Assembly: GCA_009780115.1 (NCBI GenBank)
Contig: WRAQ01000007.1
Coordinates: 22,425-86,424 of the forward strand
Direction of reading: 5' to 3'
Source: Lachnospiraceae bacterium
Lineage (GTDB): Bacteria; Bacillota; Clostridia; Lachnospirales; Lachnospiraceae
DNA: 64,000 nucleotides
Part shown: positions 48,100 to 55,992 of the stretch, piece after piece
How positions within the stretch are numbered: the stretch's first letter is position 1
Layout: every line of letters begins with the position of its first letter
Notes under the pieces: generated by a model
Told to the model about the DNA's origin: nothing
The model's input: only the letters and a program-made list of their open reading frames with translations
Database searches by the model: none
Program-made: the position numbers and the translations under genes

Positions 48100-49152
48100 A
48101 TGCCCAGAATAGAAGAATTACTTCGCACCGCCAATGAATCAGGCGCTTCGGATTTGCACATAACGGTTGGTGTCCCGCCCAAAATGCGGATTAACGGCCA
48201 GTTAATTACGATGAATTATGGCCGCTTATTACCTCCGGATACCGAAGCAATCATGAGAGAAGTCATGAATGACTTTCAGCGGAAAAAATTTGAAGAACTT
48301 GGCGAATGGGATATGTCTTTTTCTATTCCCGATTTAGGGCGCTACCGGGTGAATGCCTATCGCCAAAGAGGGACAGAGGCGGCGGCCTTTCGTGTCGTCG
48401 GGACAGAAGTGCCTTCCCCGGAGGTTTTAGGGGTCCCCCCTTCAGTAATTGACCTTTTTAACCGCAAAAGAGGCTTAGTTTTAGTAACCGGGCCGACCGG
48501 AAGCGGTAAGTCAACGACTCTTGCGGCGATTATTGACAAAGTAAATAATAACCGTGATTGCCATGTTATAACCTTGGAAGACCCGATTGAGTATCTGCAT
48601 AAACACAAAAAAGCAATGGTAAACCAGCGCGAGATTGGGATTGATTCAATGAGCTATGCCAATGCCTTACGGGCATCGCTCCGTGAAGACCCCGACGTTA
48701 TCCTCGTTGGTGAAATGCGGGATTTTGAGACCATTAGTGTTGCGATAACCGCCGCTGAAACCGGCCACTTAGTCCTTTCAACCCTGCATACAATCGGGGC
48801 GGCAAGTACTGTTGACCGGGTCATTGACGTTTTCCCCCCTCATCAGCAGCAGCAAATCCGCGTTCAGCTTGCCAACGTTTTAGAAGCTGTTGTTTCCCAG
48901 CAATTGATACCGACTTCCGATGGCCACGGGCGGGTTGCCGCTTTTGAAGTTCTGCATGCGAATCATGCGGTTCGGAATCTTATCCGCGAAGGAAAATCAC
49001 ACCAGTTGATTTCGGTAATGCAGACGAACCGCAAACTTGGTATGATTGCAATGGATGATGCAATTACGCAGCTTTATTTTGATGGAAAAATAGACCGCGA
49101 CCAGGCTGTTTTATTTTCAGTTGACCCGGATGGGATGGAGCGGAAGATTTAA
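48100..49152 (+). CDS. pilT: Twitching motility ATPase PilT
   Basis: This 350-residue secretion-superfamily ATPase has Walker A GPTGSGKST near residue 131, an Asp box ITLEDPIEY near 157, Walker B-like LREDPDVILVGEMRD near 197, a His box TGHLVLSTLHT near 222 and the PilT-type AIRNLIRE-like segment HAVRNLIREGK near 287. PilT powers retraction of type IV pili. No other pilus genes lie in this window, so its partners must be elsewhere. It is paired with the degenerate HD protein, which suggests nucleotide control of retraction. Confidence 0.95.
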   Translation: MPRIEELLRTANESGASDLHITVGVPPKMRINGQLITMNYGRLLPPDTEAIMREVMNDFQRKKFEELGEWDMSFSIPDLGRYRVNAYRQRGTEAAAFRVVGTEVPSPEVLGVPPSVIDLFNRKRGLVLVTGPTGSGKSTTLAAIIDKVNNNRDCHVITLEDPIEYLHKHKKAMVNQREIGIDSMSYANALRASLREDPDVILVGEMRDFETISVAITAAETGHLVLSTLHTIGAASTVDRVIDVFPPHQQQQIRVQLANVLEAVVSQQLIPTSDGHGRVAAFEVLHANHAVRNLIREGKSHQLISVMQTNRKLGMIAMDDAITQLYFDGKIDRDQAVLFSVDPDGMERKI

Positions 49153-49249
49153 GGGGTTAGTTGATTTTATTATTTCTCGGGGTGGTTTTCGATTTTTTAC
49201 GTTCATTGTGTTCCCTTTCAAATAGTTATAGGAGTTTGCAGTAATAAAT

Positions 49250-49297
49250 GGGCTGCCATAGTATATTTAATATTATTGGTAAATATTATGGCAGCCC
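49250..49297. terminator. Long hairpin between convergent pilT and peptide genes
   Basis: GGGCTGCCATA pairs with TATGGCAGCCC and the stem continues through TATTTA/TAAATA. There is no strong T-run on either side, so it may be a weak bidirectional terminator or a protective 3' stem. The surrounding 207-nt gap holds nothing else seen. Confidence 0.5.
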
Positions 49298-49359
49298 GCT
49301 TTGTCAATTCAACAATATGATTTTTAAGTACTTTATTTAACTATGAGGTCAACGTTAAT

Positions 49360-49569
49360 TTAGCCTCTCGCATTAAAATTACTTAACGAAGTTCTATCGG
49401 TATTTGACCGAGAGGTATTTGCTGATGTATGGGCTACTCCGCTTACGGCTGGAGATGAATTACATGGGGGATAGCAGTTACAAGTATTGCATATGCAGTT
49501 TGCACAAGTACATGCAAATGCTTGAATTGAGCGCATCTTCCGGTTTGCTTTTTTTCTTGTTGGATTCAT
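49360..49569 (-). CDS. Cys-rich bacteriocin/RiPP-like precursor peptide
   Basis: This 69-residue peptide has a basic leader (residues 1-15), then AFACTCANCICNTCNCYPPC with eight cysteines in about 20 residues, and a Ser/Thr/Asn-rich tail. The layout resembles the CLI_3235 family of putative bacteriocin precursors of clostridia (from memory; not searched). A strong AAAGGAGG lies 6 nt before the ATG, which supports real translation. It lies 63 nt after the solute-binding lipoprotein gene on the same strand. No maturase or exporter gene adjoins it. It could alternatively be a small metal-binding protein. Confidence 0.65.
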   Translation of the reverse strand: MNPTRKKANRKMRSIQAFACTCANCICNTCNCYPPCNSSPAVSGVAHTSANTSRSNTDRTSLSNFNARG

Positions 49570-49632
49570 GATTTTCCTCCTTTCTTTGCTTGGTTCATAT
49601 TGTTGAAGAAATTACAAATTATTACTGATATC

Positions 49633-51840
49633 TTACTTCATTTCACTCACATAAATAGCAATTCTATTTTCGGCAATATCGGCGGCCTCTTCAGCCGATT
49701 TCGCCCCGCTGAAGAACGACCCGGCTTCTTCCATAACAATATTTAGTATATGTTCGTCATGAACCCGAATCTTTTCAGCTCTATTGATTAAATCAATGAC
49801 TGTTTGAATATCGCTTTCGGTGCCGGATGCATAAAAAGCTCCTTTTTCATCATGAAGGGCTTTGAATGTTTCCTTGATTTTTGCATCATGGGCACTTTTT
49901 AGAATCGGGAAAACGGGAAGATGACAGTCTCTTATTTGAAACTCTTCTGCCAGCATACTGCTGATAAACTCCCATGCCGCACCCTTATGCTGACTGTTTT
50001 GGTTGATAGCAAGTACTGCTAGTGAAGCAATCAGATTACCACTTCCATTTTCCGAAGGGAAACCGGGATAAACAATGGATTCGCCAAAATATGTCAAAAG
50101 ATTATAATGATTGAGATAATGGTACATCATATTTGAGAATAATAGAATTTGCCCATCCTGAATCCGGTCAATAATATTATCATCAAAAACATATAGATGG
50201 TCGGGGGTAAACTGGTCGGCAAAATAAAGCATCTTAAGAAATAAATCGCGCTGAAAGCCGCTGTCATCACTATCCCAATCCACTAACGCCTCACCATTGG
50301 CCCGTAAGCATAACCTAAGTACGCCGGATTTGCTGTGGTCAAAAAAAACCTTACTATCCGGCAAGCGGCTGTTTACATATTCTATCATTTCATCAAGGTT
50401 CCAGCTTTGGACATCTCCAAGTTCAGACTTTGCCGCAACTAAAGTATTAATTAGATAAGAAACCGGCATTCCTAAAAGCTGCCCGTCAGATTCGTATGCC
50501 TTGATGATATTTTCCTGAAAGTCTGCCCGTTCCATTGCATCAATATACGGATAAAGGTCAGTAAGTACACCCTTTCTTGCATAATGATTCATTGAAAAAG
50601 CATTCGGAAGGACAATAATATCCGGCCCCTTCCCATTAATTATATCAAAGTTAAGCCGGGTCATTCCGCCATCAACATCAGCGCCATTGTCAGAATAATC
50701 TTTTATCTCAATCCGGTAACGAGGATTGGTCATATTAAATTCAATAATCGCCGTACGCAAGGCATCATCAATATAAAACCATACCCCGCCAATCAATAGT
50801 GTTTCTTTTTCGATTATCGTTTCATCTTCCCTAAGCGGGCGGATTACCCGCATATTTATACCGCGGGCGGTACTGACAATCCAACCGACCCGCCCGTCAC
50901 TAAGCGGAAGGAAGCTGCCATAATTATCAACCATTATACTGACACTATTCCAATCAAATACTTGCCCATAGCTTTGACTTTGAAGGTCATAAGTATAAAC
51001 TCCGGTTTCGGTAGCGAAAAGGAAATCACTGCCCAAACCAGGGGTAAACCCATAACAATTAAAGGTTGCATTGATATCATAGCTTTGCCCAAGGAAGCCG
51101 GAATCGGTATCAATGATTGCTATTTTACCCCCGCCGGTATTAATAGGCCAAGTTAAATAGATATTTTCATAAGCCCTGTCCCATGACATTTTGAAATTAA
51201 AACTGCCAACCGGAATCTTGCTGAACAGGTTACCATCTTTATTAAAAATATAGACTGTGCCGGAATTAACCAGATAAATCAGCCCGGCCTTATCAATTAA
51301 TAAATTCTGCGGGTAAACATACAGGTCTTTAATATCATCCGCAAGCATAATGCGGGAAATTTCCGTACCGTCGCGGTTAATCCGTTTGATAATAATTTCT
51401 GATTTTGCATCAACCACTGACTCATCTGAAAAACTTAAAATAGCGAGGTTAAGGCTGCCGTCAAGGTTGACTGAAAAGCTGCTGATAAATGAATCCGGCT
51501 CAAGAACATAAGGTATTTTTACGGCTTCGGGTTCTTCCAAATCCATATCAAGATAATAAAGATATTGCTCTGTGCCATAATCACCATCTTGATAATCAGG
51601 CGGATACTCAAAACCGGAGATATAAATAATGTTACCATGTGATACCGCCATATGGACTGACTGGATATTTTCAATAAGGAAAGGCTCCGCAATATAAGCA
51701 TCGGCGATAGCGACACTTGCTTGCTTTGCTTCATCATTTTTATTGCCGCAGCCTATGAAACTGGTAGCCAAGGTTAAGGCCATAATAAAAATGATATGCT
51801 TTAGTATTTTTCTAAGTAATTTTTGTTTTTGAAGACTCAT
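49633..51840 (-). CDS. Extracellular solute-binding lipoprotein with N-terminal propeller-like half
   Basis: This 735-residue protein has a lipoprotein signal (about residues 12-32, SFIGC lipobox). Residues ~40-345 contain repeated beta-strand blades (e.g. YLYYLDMD, GNIIYISG, GTVYIFNKDG), suggesting a beta-propeller. Residues ~350-720 resemble family 1 ABC solute-binding proteins (AIIEFNMTNPRYRIEIKDYS, GPDIIVLPNAF, KGVLTDLYPYID). No permease or ATPase gene is adjacent, so it is an orphan receptor or sensor. It is divergent from a stand-alone LytTR regulator and precedes the Cys-rich peptide gene. Confidence 0.85.
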   Translation of the reverse strand: MSLQKQKLLRKILKHIIFIMALTLATSFIGCGNKNDEAKQASVAIADAYIAEPFLIENIQSVHMAVSHGNIIYISGFEYPPDYQDGDYGTEQYLYYLDMDLEEPEAVKIPYVLEPDSFISSFSVNLDGSLNLAILSFSDESVVDAKSEIIIKRINRDGTEISRIMLADDIKDLYVYPQNLLIDKAGLIYLVNSGTVYIFNKDGNLFSKIPVGSFNFKMSWDRAYENIYLTWPINTGGGKIAIIDTDSGFLGQSYDINATFNCYGFTPGLGSDFLFATETGVYTYDLQSQSYGQVFDWNSVSIMVDNYGSFLPLSDGRVGWIVSTARGINMRVIRPLREDETIIEKETLLIGGVWFYIDDALRTAIIEFNMTNPRYRIEIKDYSDNGADVDGGMTRLNFDIINGKGPDIIVLPNAFSMNHYARKGVLTDLYPYIDAMERADFQENIIKAYESDGQLLGMPVSYLINTLVAAKSELGDVQSWNLDEMIEYVNSRLPDSKVFFDHSKSGVLRLCLRANGEALVDWDSDDSGFQRDLFLKMLYFADQFTPDHLYVFDDNIIDRIQDGQILLFSNMMYHYLNHYNLLTYFGESIVYPGFPSENGSGNLIASLAVLAINQNSQHKGAAWEFISSMLAEEFQIRDCHLPVFPILKSAHDAKIKETFKALHDEKGAFYASGTESDIQTVIDLINRAEKIRVHDEHILNIVMEEAGSFFSGAKSAEEAADIAENRIAIYVSEMK

Positions 51841-52232
51841 AAAACTCCTTTCAATATTATGATTTTAACATTTCAATTATTTCTATATTCTTGTTCTTCT
51901 ATTAATCAGCAATTCCATTAATAGTATTTAACTCATAATCCAATATTTTTGTCGAATCAATCCGAATATTGAAATTTTTCTCTATTTCAAAAAATAAGTA
52001 TAATAAATCTAATCTGTCGTTCTGTTACTTTAAGTTTGTTAGAATCATAACATTATTATTGAAAATGAGTCAATAGGGATGTCATGAATGCGGTCTTAAA
52101 CGTAATCAATGATATATTGATTAATTATAACGACTAAATTTACGACGAAAATTGAAAATTAAGTTTGATATTTATGACAATTTGCGTTAAAATTAATAAA
52201 TCAAAAGAAAAAGTAAAGAGGGACAATCGAAT
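51841..52232. other. 392-nt AT-rich divergent intergenic region
   Basis: This region separates the lipoprotein gene and the LytTR gene. It contains a 7-bp inverted repeat TTGAAAT/ATTTCAA near 51969-51990 and several TATAAT-like hexamers, but no well-spaced promoter could be fixed. It is the natural place for LytTR sites. No clear pair of LytTR repeats was recognised by eye. Confidence 0.4.
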
Positions 52233-52580
52233 ATGAATTTCAAACCACATAATATCGTGAAAATAGAATCAAAGGGTAAATTAAATGCTTTAGAAGTTAA
52301 TGAGATTATTTATATCGAAAGCGACAGACGGTATTTGAAATTCCACATCCAAAATGAGGAGTGTAAATGTATTGGGAAATTAAAGGATTATGAAGATAAG
52401 CTTATTCCATACGGATTTTTAAAGTGTCATCGAAGTATTTTAATAAATATGCAATTTATTAGGAGCATTGAAAGCAATATAATCGTAACCAAAACCGGCA
52501 ATGAAATACATATGAGTTCGCGAAGAAAAGCTGATTGCCTTGAAAAGTTTAATGAATATCTCCAAAGTTATATTATCTAA
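52233..52580 (+). CDS. Stand-alone LytTR DNA-binding domain regulator
   Basis: This 115-residue protein is almost entirely a LytTR domain: ALEVNEIIYIESDRRYLKFH near residue 20, LKDYEDKLIPYGFLKCHRSILINMQFI near 50-77 and a basic C-terminal part. It has no receiver or membrane domain, so it is not a classical two-component regulator. LytTR proteins control bacteriocin, quorum and cell-envelope genes. An AGAGGGACA ribosome site precedes the ATG. It is divergent from the lipoprotein and peptide genes, which are its most likely targets. Confidence 0.9.
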   Translation: MNFKPHNIVKIESKGKLNALEVNEIIYIESDRRYLKFHIQNEECKCIGKLKDYEDKLIPYGFLKCHRSILINMQFIRSIESNIIVTKTGNEIHMSSRRKADCLEKFNEYLQSYII

Positions 52581-52614
52581 TTAAAAAAATACACAAACAA
52601 TTCGAAAAAAGTCC

Positions 52615-52643
52615 TTGCTTTTTTGTAAAACATGTTGTATAGT
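52615..52643 (+). promoter_or_regulatory. Sigma-A promoter for comM-dprA
   Basis: TTGCTT (52615-52620), exactly 17 bp, TATAGT (52638-52643). It leaves a leader of about 100 nt before comM. Confidence 0.65.
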
Positions 52644-52748
52644 GAACATATCCATTCGGATAAGTTCTATATTTATTAGTTTTGTCGAAGTAATTCAAGC
52701 AGTTCAATTTTATCCAAAGTAACAAGATATAGTTCATAAGGAGTATTT

Positions 52749-54293
52749 ATGTTCGCAAGTGTAACGACAGGTGCCATATCCGGCATCCAAAGCTACCTTG
52801 TCCAAGTGGAAGTTAATGCCACCAGCGGTCTGCCCGGCTTTGCGATGGTTGGCTTGCTTTCGCCGGAAGTCAGGGAAGCGGCCGAGCGTGTCCGGGTAGC
52901 CCTTAAGAATACCGGAATCAAAATGCCGCCATTGCATATAACTGTGAATCTATCACCGGCTGATAAGCGCAAGGAAGGGACCGCTTTTGATTTACCGATT
53001 GCTGTAGGTGTCCTGATTGCTACTCAAAATATTCCTCTGGAAGCAATCAAAGGGACTTTAATAATTGGTGAGTTAGGTTTAGATGGTTCGATTAAAAAAG
53101 CCAGCGGAATCCTGCCCATCGTCCGGGAAGCGGTGAATAGCGGCTATTATCGTTTTCTTGTACCAAATGAGAATATCGAAGAAGCAAAAGTTATCGCAAG
53201 GGCGGATGTAAATAGTGCCCTTACCTTGGAAGAGGTAATAATTTTATTAAAAAGCGGTATTTCAAGCTCTAAGCAAAATATCCGCAGCAAAAAGGGGGCT
53301 GGTAAGAAGAGAGAAGATAATACTGACTTCGAAGAACTGAATTTTGCAGATATCGCCGGGCAGGAACAAGCAAAAAGAGCAGCGGTTATTGCAGCGGCTG
53401 GTTTTCATCATATGTTGTTAATCGGGCCGCCGGGGACGGGAAAGACGATGATTGCCCGCCGGGTTCCGACGATTTTACCTCCGCTCAATGAAGAGGAGAG
53501 TCTGGAAGTATCTTCTATTTATAGTATCGCCGGATTGTTAAACAAAAAACAAGCAGTAAAAACTAACCGCCCTTTCCTTAACCCTCATTATACTATCTCG
53601 GCGCAGGGTTTGACCGGGGGCGGCCGGGTCCCTCGTCCCGGGGTTGTTAGTTTAGCCCACCGCGGTGTTCTCTTTATGGATGAGCTGCCGGAATGTAACC
53701 GCGATGTCATCGAAATCCTGCGCCAGCCGATTGAAGACAAAAAAGTTACTGTCAGCAGGGCTTCCGGCTCATTTACTTATCCCGCTGATTTTATGTTTCT
53801 TGGCGCGATGAACCCTTGCCCTTGCGGTTATTTTCCCGACCAGTCAAAATGCAGTTGCTCGGATAAAGATGTGAAACGATATTTAAACCGTATTTCAGGG
53901 CCGATTCTTGACCGGATTGATATTTGTGTGGAAGTTGCAAGAACAACCATCGAAACGCTGAATCAGCCAAAGTCAGGAATATCTAGTGAATTAATGCGCA
54001 AGCAAGTAGAAATTGCCCGCAATATCCAAAAAAAACGCTATCAAAAATCCTTATATCGTTCAAATGCTGATATCATTGTCAAGGATATTCCGGTTTTTTG
54101 CTATTTAGGTAAAAAAGAAACAGAATTAATGGCGGAAATTTTTAAAGCTTTGAATCTAAGTGCCAGATCATATCACCGCATTCTCAAAGTAGCCCGGACA
54201 ATTGCCGATTTAAGTGAAAGTGAAAATATTGAAGAGCCGCATATTCTTGAAGCGGTGCATTTTCGCCTTAGTGACGGGAGGTACTGGCAATGA
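52749..54293 (+). CDS. comM: YifB/ComM family AAA+ ATPase (magnesium chelatase-like)
   Basis: This 514-residue protein has an N-terminal Lon-S5-like domain (about 1-165, VNLSPADKRKEG near 71), a Mg-chelatase AAA+ core with Walker A GPPGTGKTM near 227, Walker B GVLFMDELPE near 309, sensor region GAMNPCPCGYF near 357 with a Cys-rich insertion (CSCSD), and the C-terminal ChlI domain. ComM is a helicase promoting branch migration during natural transformation. It overlaps dprA by 4 nt (ATGA), so the two DNA-uptake genes are coupled. Confidence 0.95.
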   Translation: MFASVTTGAISGIQSYLVQVEVNATSGLPGFAMVGLLSPEVREAAERVRVALKNTGIKMPPLHITVNLSPADKRKEGTAFDLPIAVGVLIATQNIPLEAIKGTLIIGELGLDGSIKKASGILPIVREAVNSGYYRFLVPNENIEEAKVIARADVNSALTLEEVIILLKSGISSSKQNIRSKKGAGKKREDNTDFEELNFADIAGQEQAKRAAVIAAAGFHHMLLIGPPGTGKTMIARRVPTILPPLNEEESLEVSSIYSIAGLLNKKQAVKTNRPFLNPHYTISAQGLTGGGRVPRPGVVSLAHRGVLFMDELPECNRDVIEILRQPIEDKKVTVSRASGSFTYPADFMFLGAMNPCPCGYFPDQSKCSCSDKDVKRYLNRISGPILDRIDICVEVARTTIETLNQPKSGISSELMRKQVEIARNIQKKRYQKSLYRSNADIIVKDIPVFCYLGKKETELMAEIFKALNLSARSYHRILKVARTIADLSESENIEEPHILEAVHFRLSDGRYWQ

Positions 54294-55426
54294 AAGATGA
54301 ACTAAAGTATATTTATTGGCTTAATTCGGTTGAAGGCATTGGCTTCAAATCAATGATGGTACTTAAGAAATACGGGGGCAGCGCTTCAAATATCTACAAC
54401 ATGACTGAAAATGACTTGCGGTGGTTTTTAGGCAAACGCCAATTGACCGAAATGGTCAATAGTCGGAATGTATGGGATATTGACGGTGAGTTTGAAAAAC
54501 TTATGCAAAATAAAATATCATTTTATCCTTATGGGTTTGCCGGTTATCCGGAGAAGCTTAATGGTTTGGCTGCCCCTCCCGCCGCCCTTTTTGTAAAAGG
54601 CGAGTTGCCTAGGCCGGACACTCCGGCGGTAGCGGTGATTGGTACTCGCAAAAACTCAGGTTATGGAAGTGCGATGGCCAAAGAGTTAGGGGTAAAACTT
54701 GCAGAAAGCGGGATTTCTGTTGTGAGTGGGATGGCGCGGGGAATTGACGGAATCGGCCAGCGTGCCGTCTGTGAAGCCGGGGGTAAGACTTTTGCTGTTT
54801 TGGGCTGTGGGGCAGATGTTGTATATCCCCCGGAGAATAGACGTCTTTATGAACAAATCATCAGACAGGGGGGGATTATTTCCGAATATTCGCCCGGGAC
54901 CCGGCCAAAAGCAGGCCTATTTCCTGCCCGCAACCGGATTATCAGTGGTTTGTCAGATGTTATTGTCGTTATCGAAGCAAAAGAAAAAAGCGGAACAATG
55001 ATAACGGTTGATATGGCTTTGGAGCAAGGGCGGGAGGTTTATGCAATGCCGGGGCGGCTGGTTGACGGGTTAAGCTGCGGGTGCAACCGCTTAATCAAAC
55101 AAGGTGCCGGTTTAATTGTCTCAATTGAGGAATTTATTGAAGAGATTCTAGCTACTTTTAAAGAAAAATTAACCAGAGAGATAATTGATATCAAAAAGCA
55201 GCCGGCCCAAACAGTGAAAGAAAAAGCTAATATTGAAAAAACTTTATCACTTACAGCGGAAGAAAAGCAGATTTATTCATGTCTTGATTATATACCCCGC
55301 TCCCTTGAGCAATTAAGTGTGTCAAACCCAACCATATCTTATGAAAATCTATTAAAGATTTTGATTACATTTTGCCTGAAGGGTATCGCGAGCCAGATGG
55401 GGGCAGGATACTATTGCCTTAAATAA
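54290..55426 (+). CDS. dprA: DNA processing protein DprA
   Basis: This 378-residue protein has an N-terminal helical SAM/HhH-like part (about 1-75), a central Rossmann-like DprA core (about 85-290) with VIGTRKNSGYG near 120, SGMARGIDGIGQRA near 148, VLGCGADVVYPPENRRLY near 175 and FPARNRIISGLSD near 213, and a C-terminal winged helix (about 320-375). DprA binds incoming single-stranded DNA and loads RecA during transformation. It is in an operon with comM. Confidence 0.96.
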   Translation: MKDELKYIYWLNSVEGIGFKSMMVLKKYGGSASNIYNMTENDLRWFLGKRQLTEMVNSRNVWDIDGEFEKLMQNKISFYPYGFAGYPEKLNGLAAPPAALFVKGELPRPDTPAVAVIGTRKNSGYGSAMAKELGVKLAESGISVVSGMARGIDGIGQRAVCEAGGKTFAVLGCGADVVYPPENRRLYEQIIRQGGIISEYSPGTRPKAGLFPARNRIISGLSDVIVVIEAKEKSGTMITVDMALEQGREVYAMPGRLVDGLSCGCNRLIKQGAGLIVSIEEFIEEILATFKEKLTREIIDIKKQPAQTVKEKANIEKTLSLTAEEKQIYSCLDYIPRSLEQLSVSNPTISYENLLKILITFCLKGIASQMGAGYYCLK

Positions 55427-55457
55427 AAAGGCCTTGGCGATGATAACTTACTAATCA

Positions 55458-55486
55458 TTGACTATATAGTCAAAAGGGATTATACT
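55458..55486 (+). promoter_or_regulatory. Strong promoter of the superoxide reductase gene with overlapping palindromes
   Basis: TTGACT (55458-55463), 17 bp, TATACT (55481-55486). The -35 lies in a perfect 16-bp palindrome TTGACTATATAGTCAA (55458-55473). The -10 lies in the inverted repeat TTATACTAAAATAGTATAA (55480-55498), AT-rich like Fur/PerR family sites. Two hairpins follow in the leader. Confidence 0.65.
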
Positions 55487-55605
55487 AAAATAGTATAAAG
55501 GCTGAAAATCAAAAGATTTTCAAACAGAGATTTGTGCAAACACATATTATGTGTTTAAGCACTAAAGTTTCCGCATTTTGGAAGAAGATACATAGGAGGG
55601 ATTGG

Positions 55606-55992
55606 GTGAGTATTTTAAAGAAGTTTTACAAGTGTGAACATTGTGGCAATATAATTACGATGATACAAGATTCCGGTGTTAAAGTCATATGTTGCGGCCA
55701 GGCGATGAAGGAGTTGATTCCGAATACGGTTGATGCCGCAGCGGAAAAGCATGTTCCTGTTGCAGTTCGTGACGGTAACAAGCTCACTGTAAATGTTGGC
55801 TCCGTTCCCCATCCAATGATGGCAGAACATCATATTGCTTGGATTATTGCGGCTCAGGAAGCCAAAACCCAGCGGGTTGTCCTTGATCCTGTTGGTATTC
55901 CTGCCGCAGAATTTATTCTTGATGACGGACCGGTTACAATTTATGAGTATTGTAACATTCATGGTCTATGGAAAGCAGAAAATAATGAATAA
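55606..55992 (+). CDS. dfx: Desulfoferrodoxin / class I superoxide reductase
   Basis: This 128-residue protein has an N-terminal rubredoxin-like desulforedoxin site with C10-x2-C13 and adjacent C29-C30. The superoxide reductase centre has the expected ligands in HVPVAV, HPMMAEHHIAW and YCNIHGLW (four His and one Cys). It reduces superoxide to hydrogen peroxide without making oxygen, a hallmark of anaerobes. The GTG at 55606 is preferred, with AGGAGG 8 nt upstream. The longer reading adds an unrelated N-terminus. Its 3' end overlaps pcrA by 8 nt. Confidence 0.94.
   Translation: MSILKKFYKCEHCGNIITMIQDSGVKVICCGQAMKELIPNTVDAAAEKHVPVAVRDGNKLTVNVGSVPHPMMAEHHIAWIIAAQEAKTQRVVLDPVGIPAAEFILDDGPVTIYEYCNIHGLWKAENNE

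Noticed and set aside
49250..49297. Transposon end or integron-like site
   Set aside because: It is a single hairpin between convergent genes with no transposase, no target duplication and no second copy in the window. A terminator is simpler.
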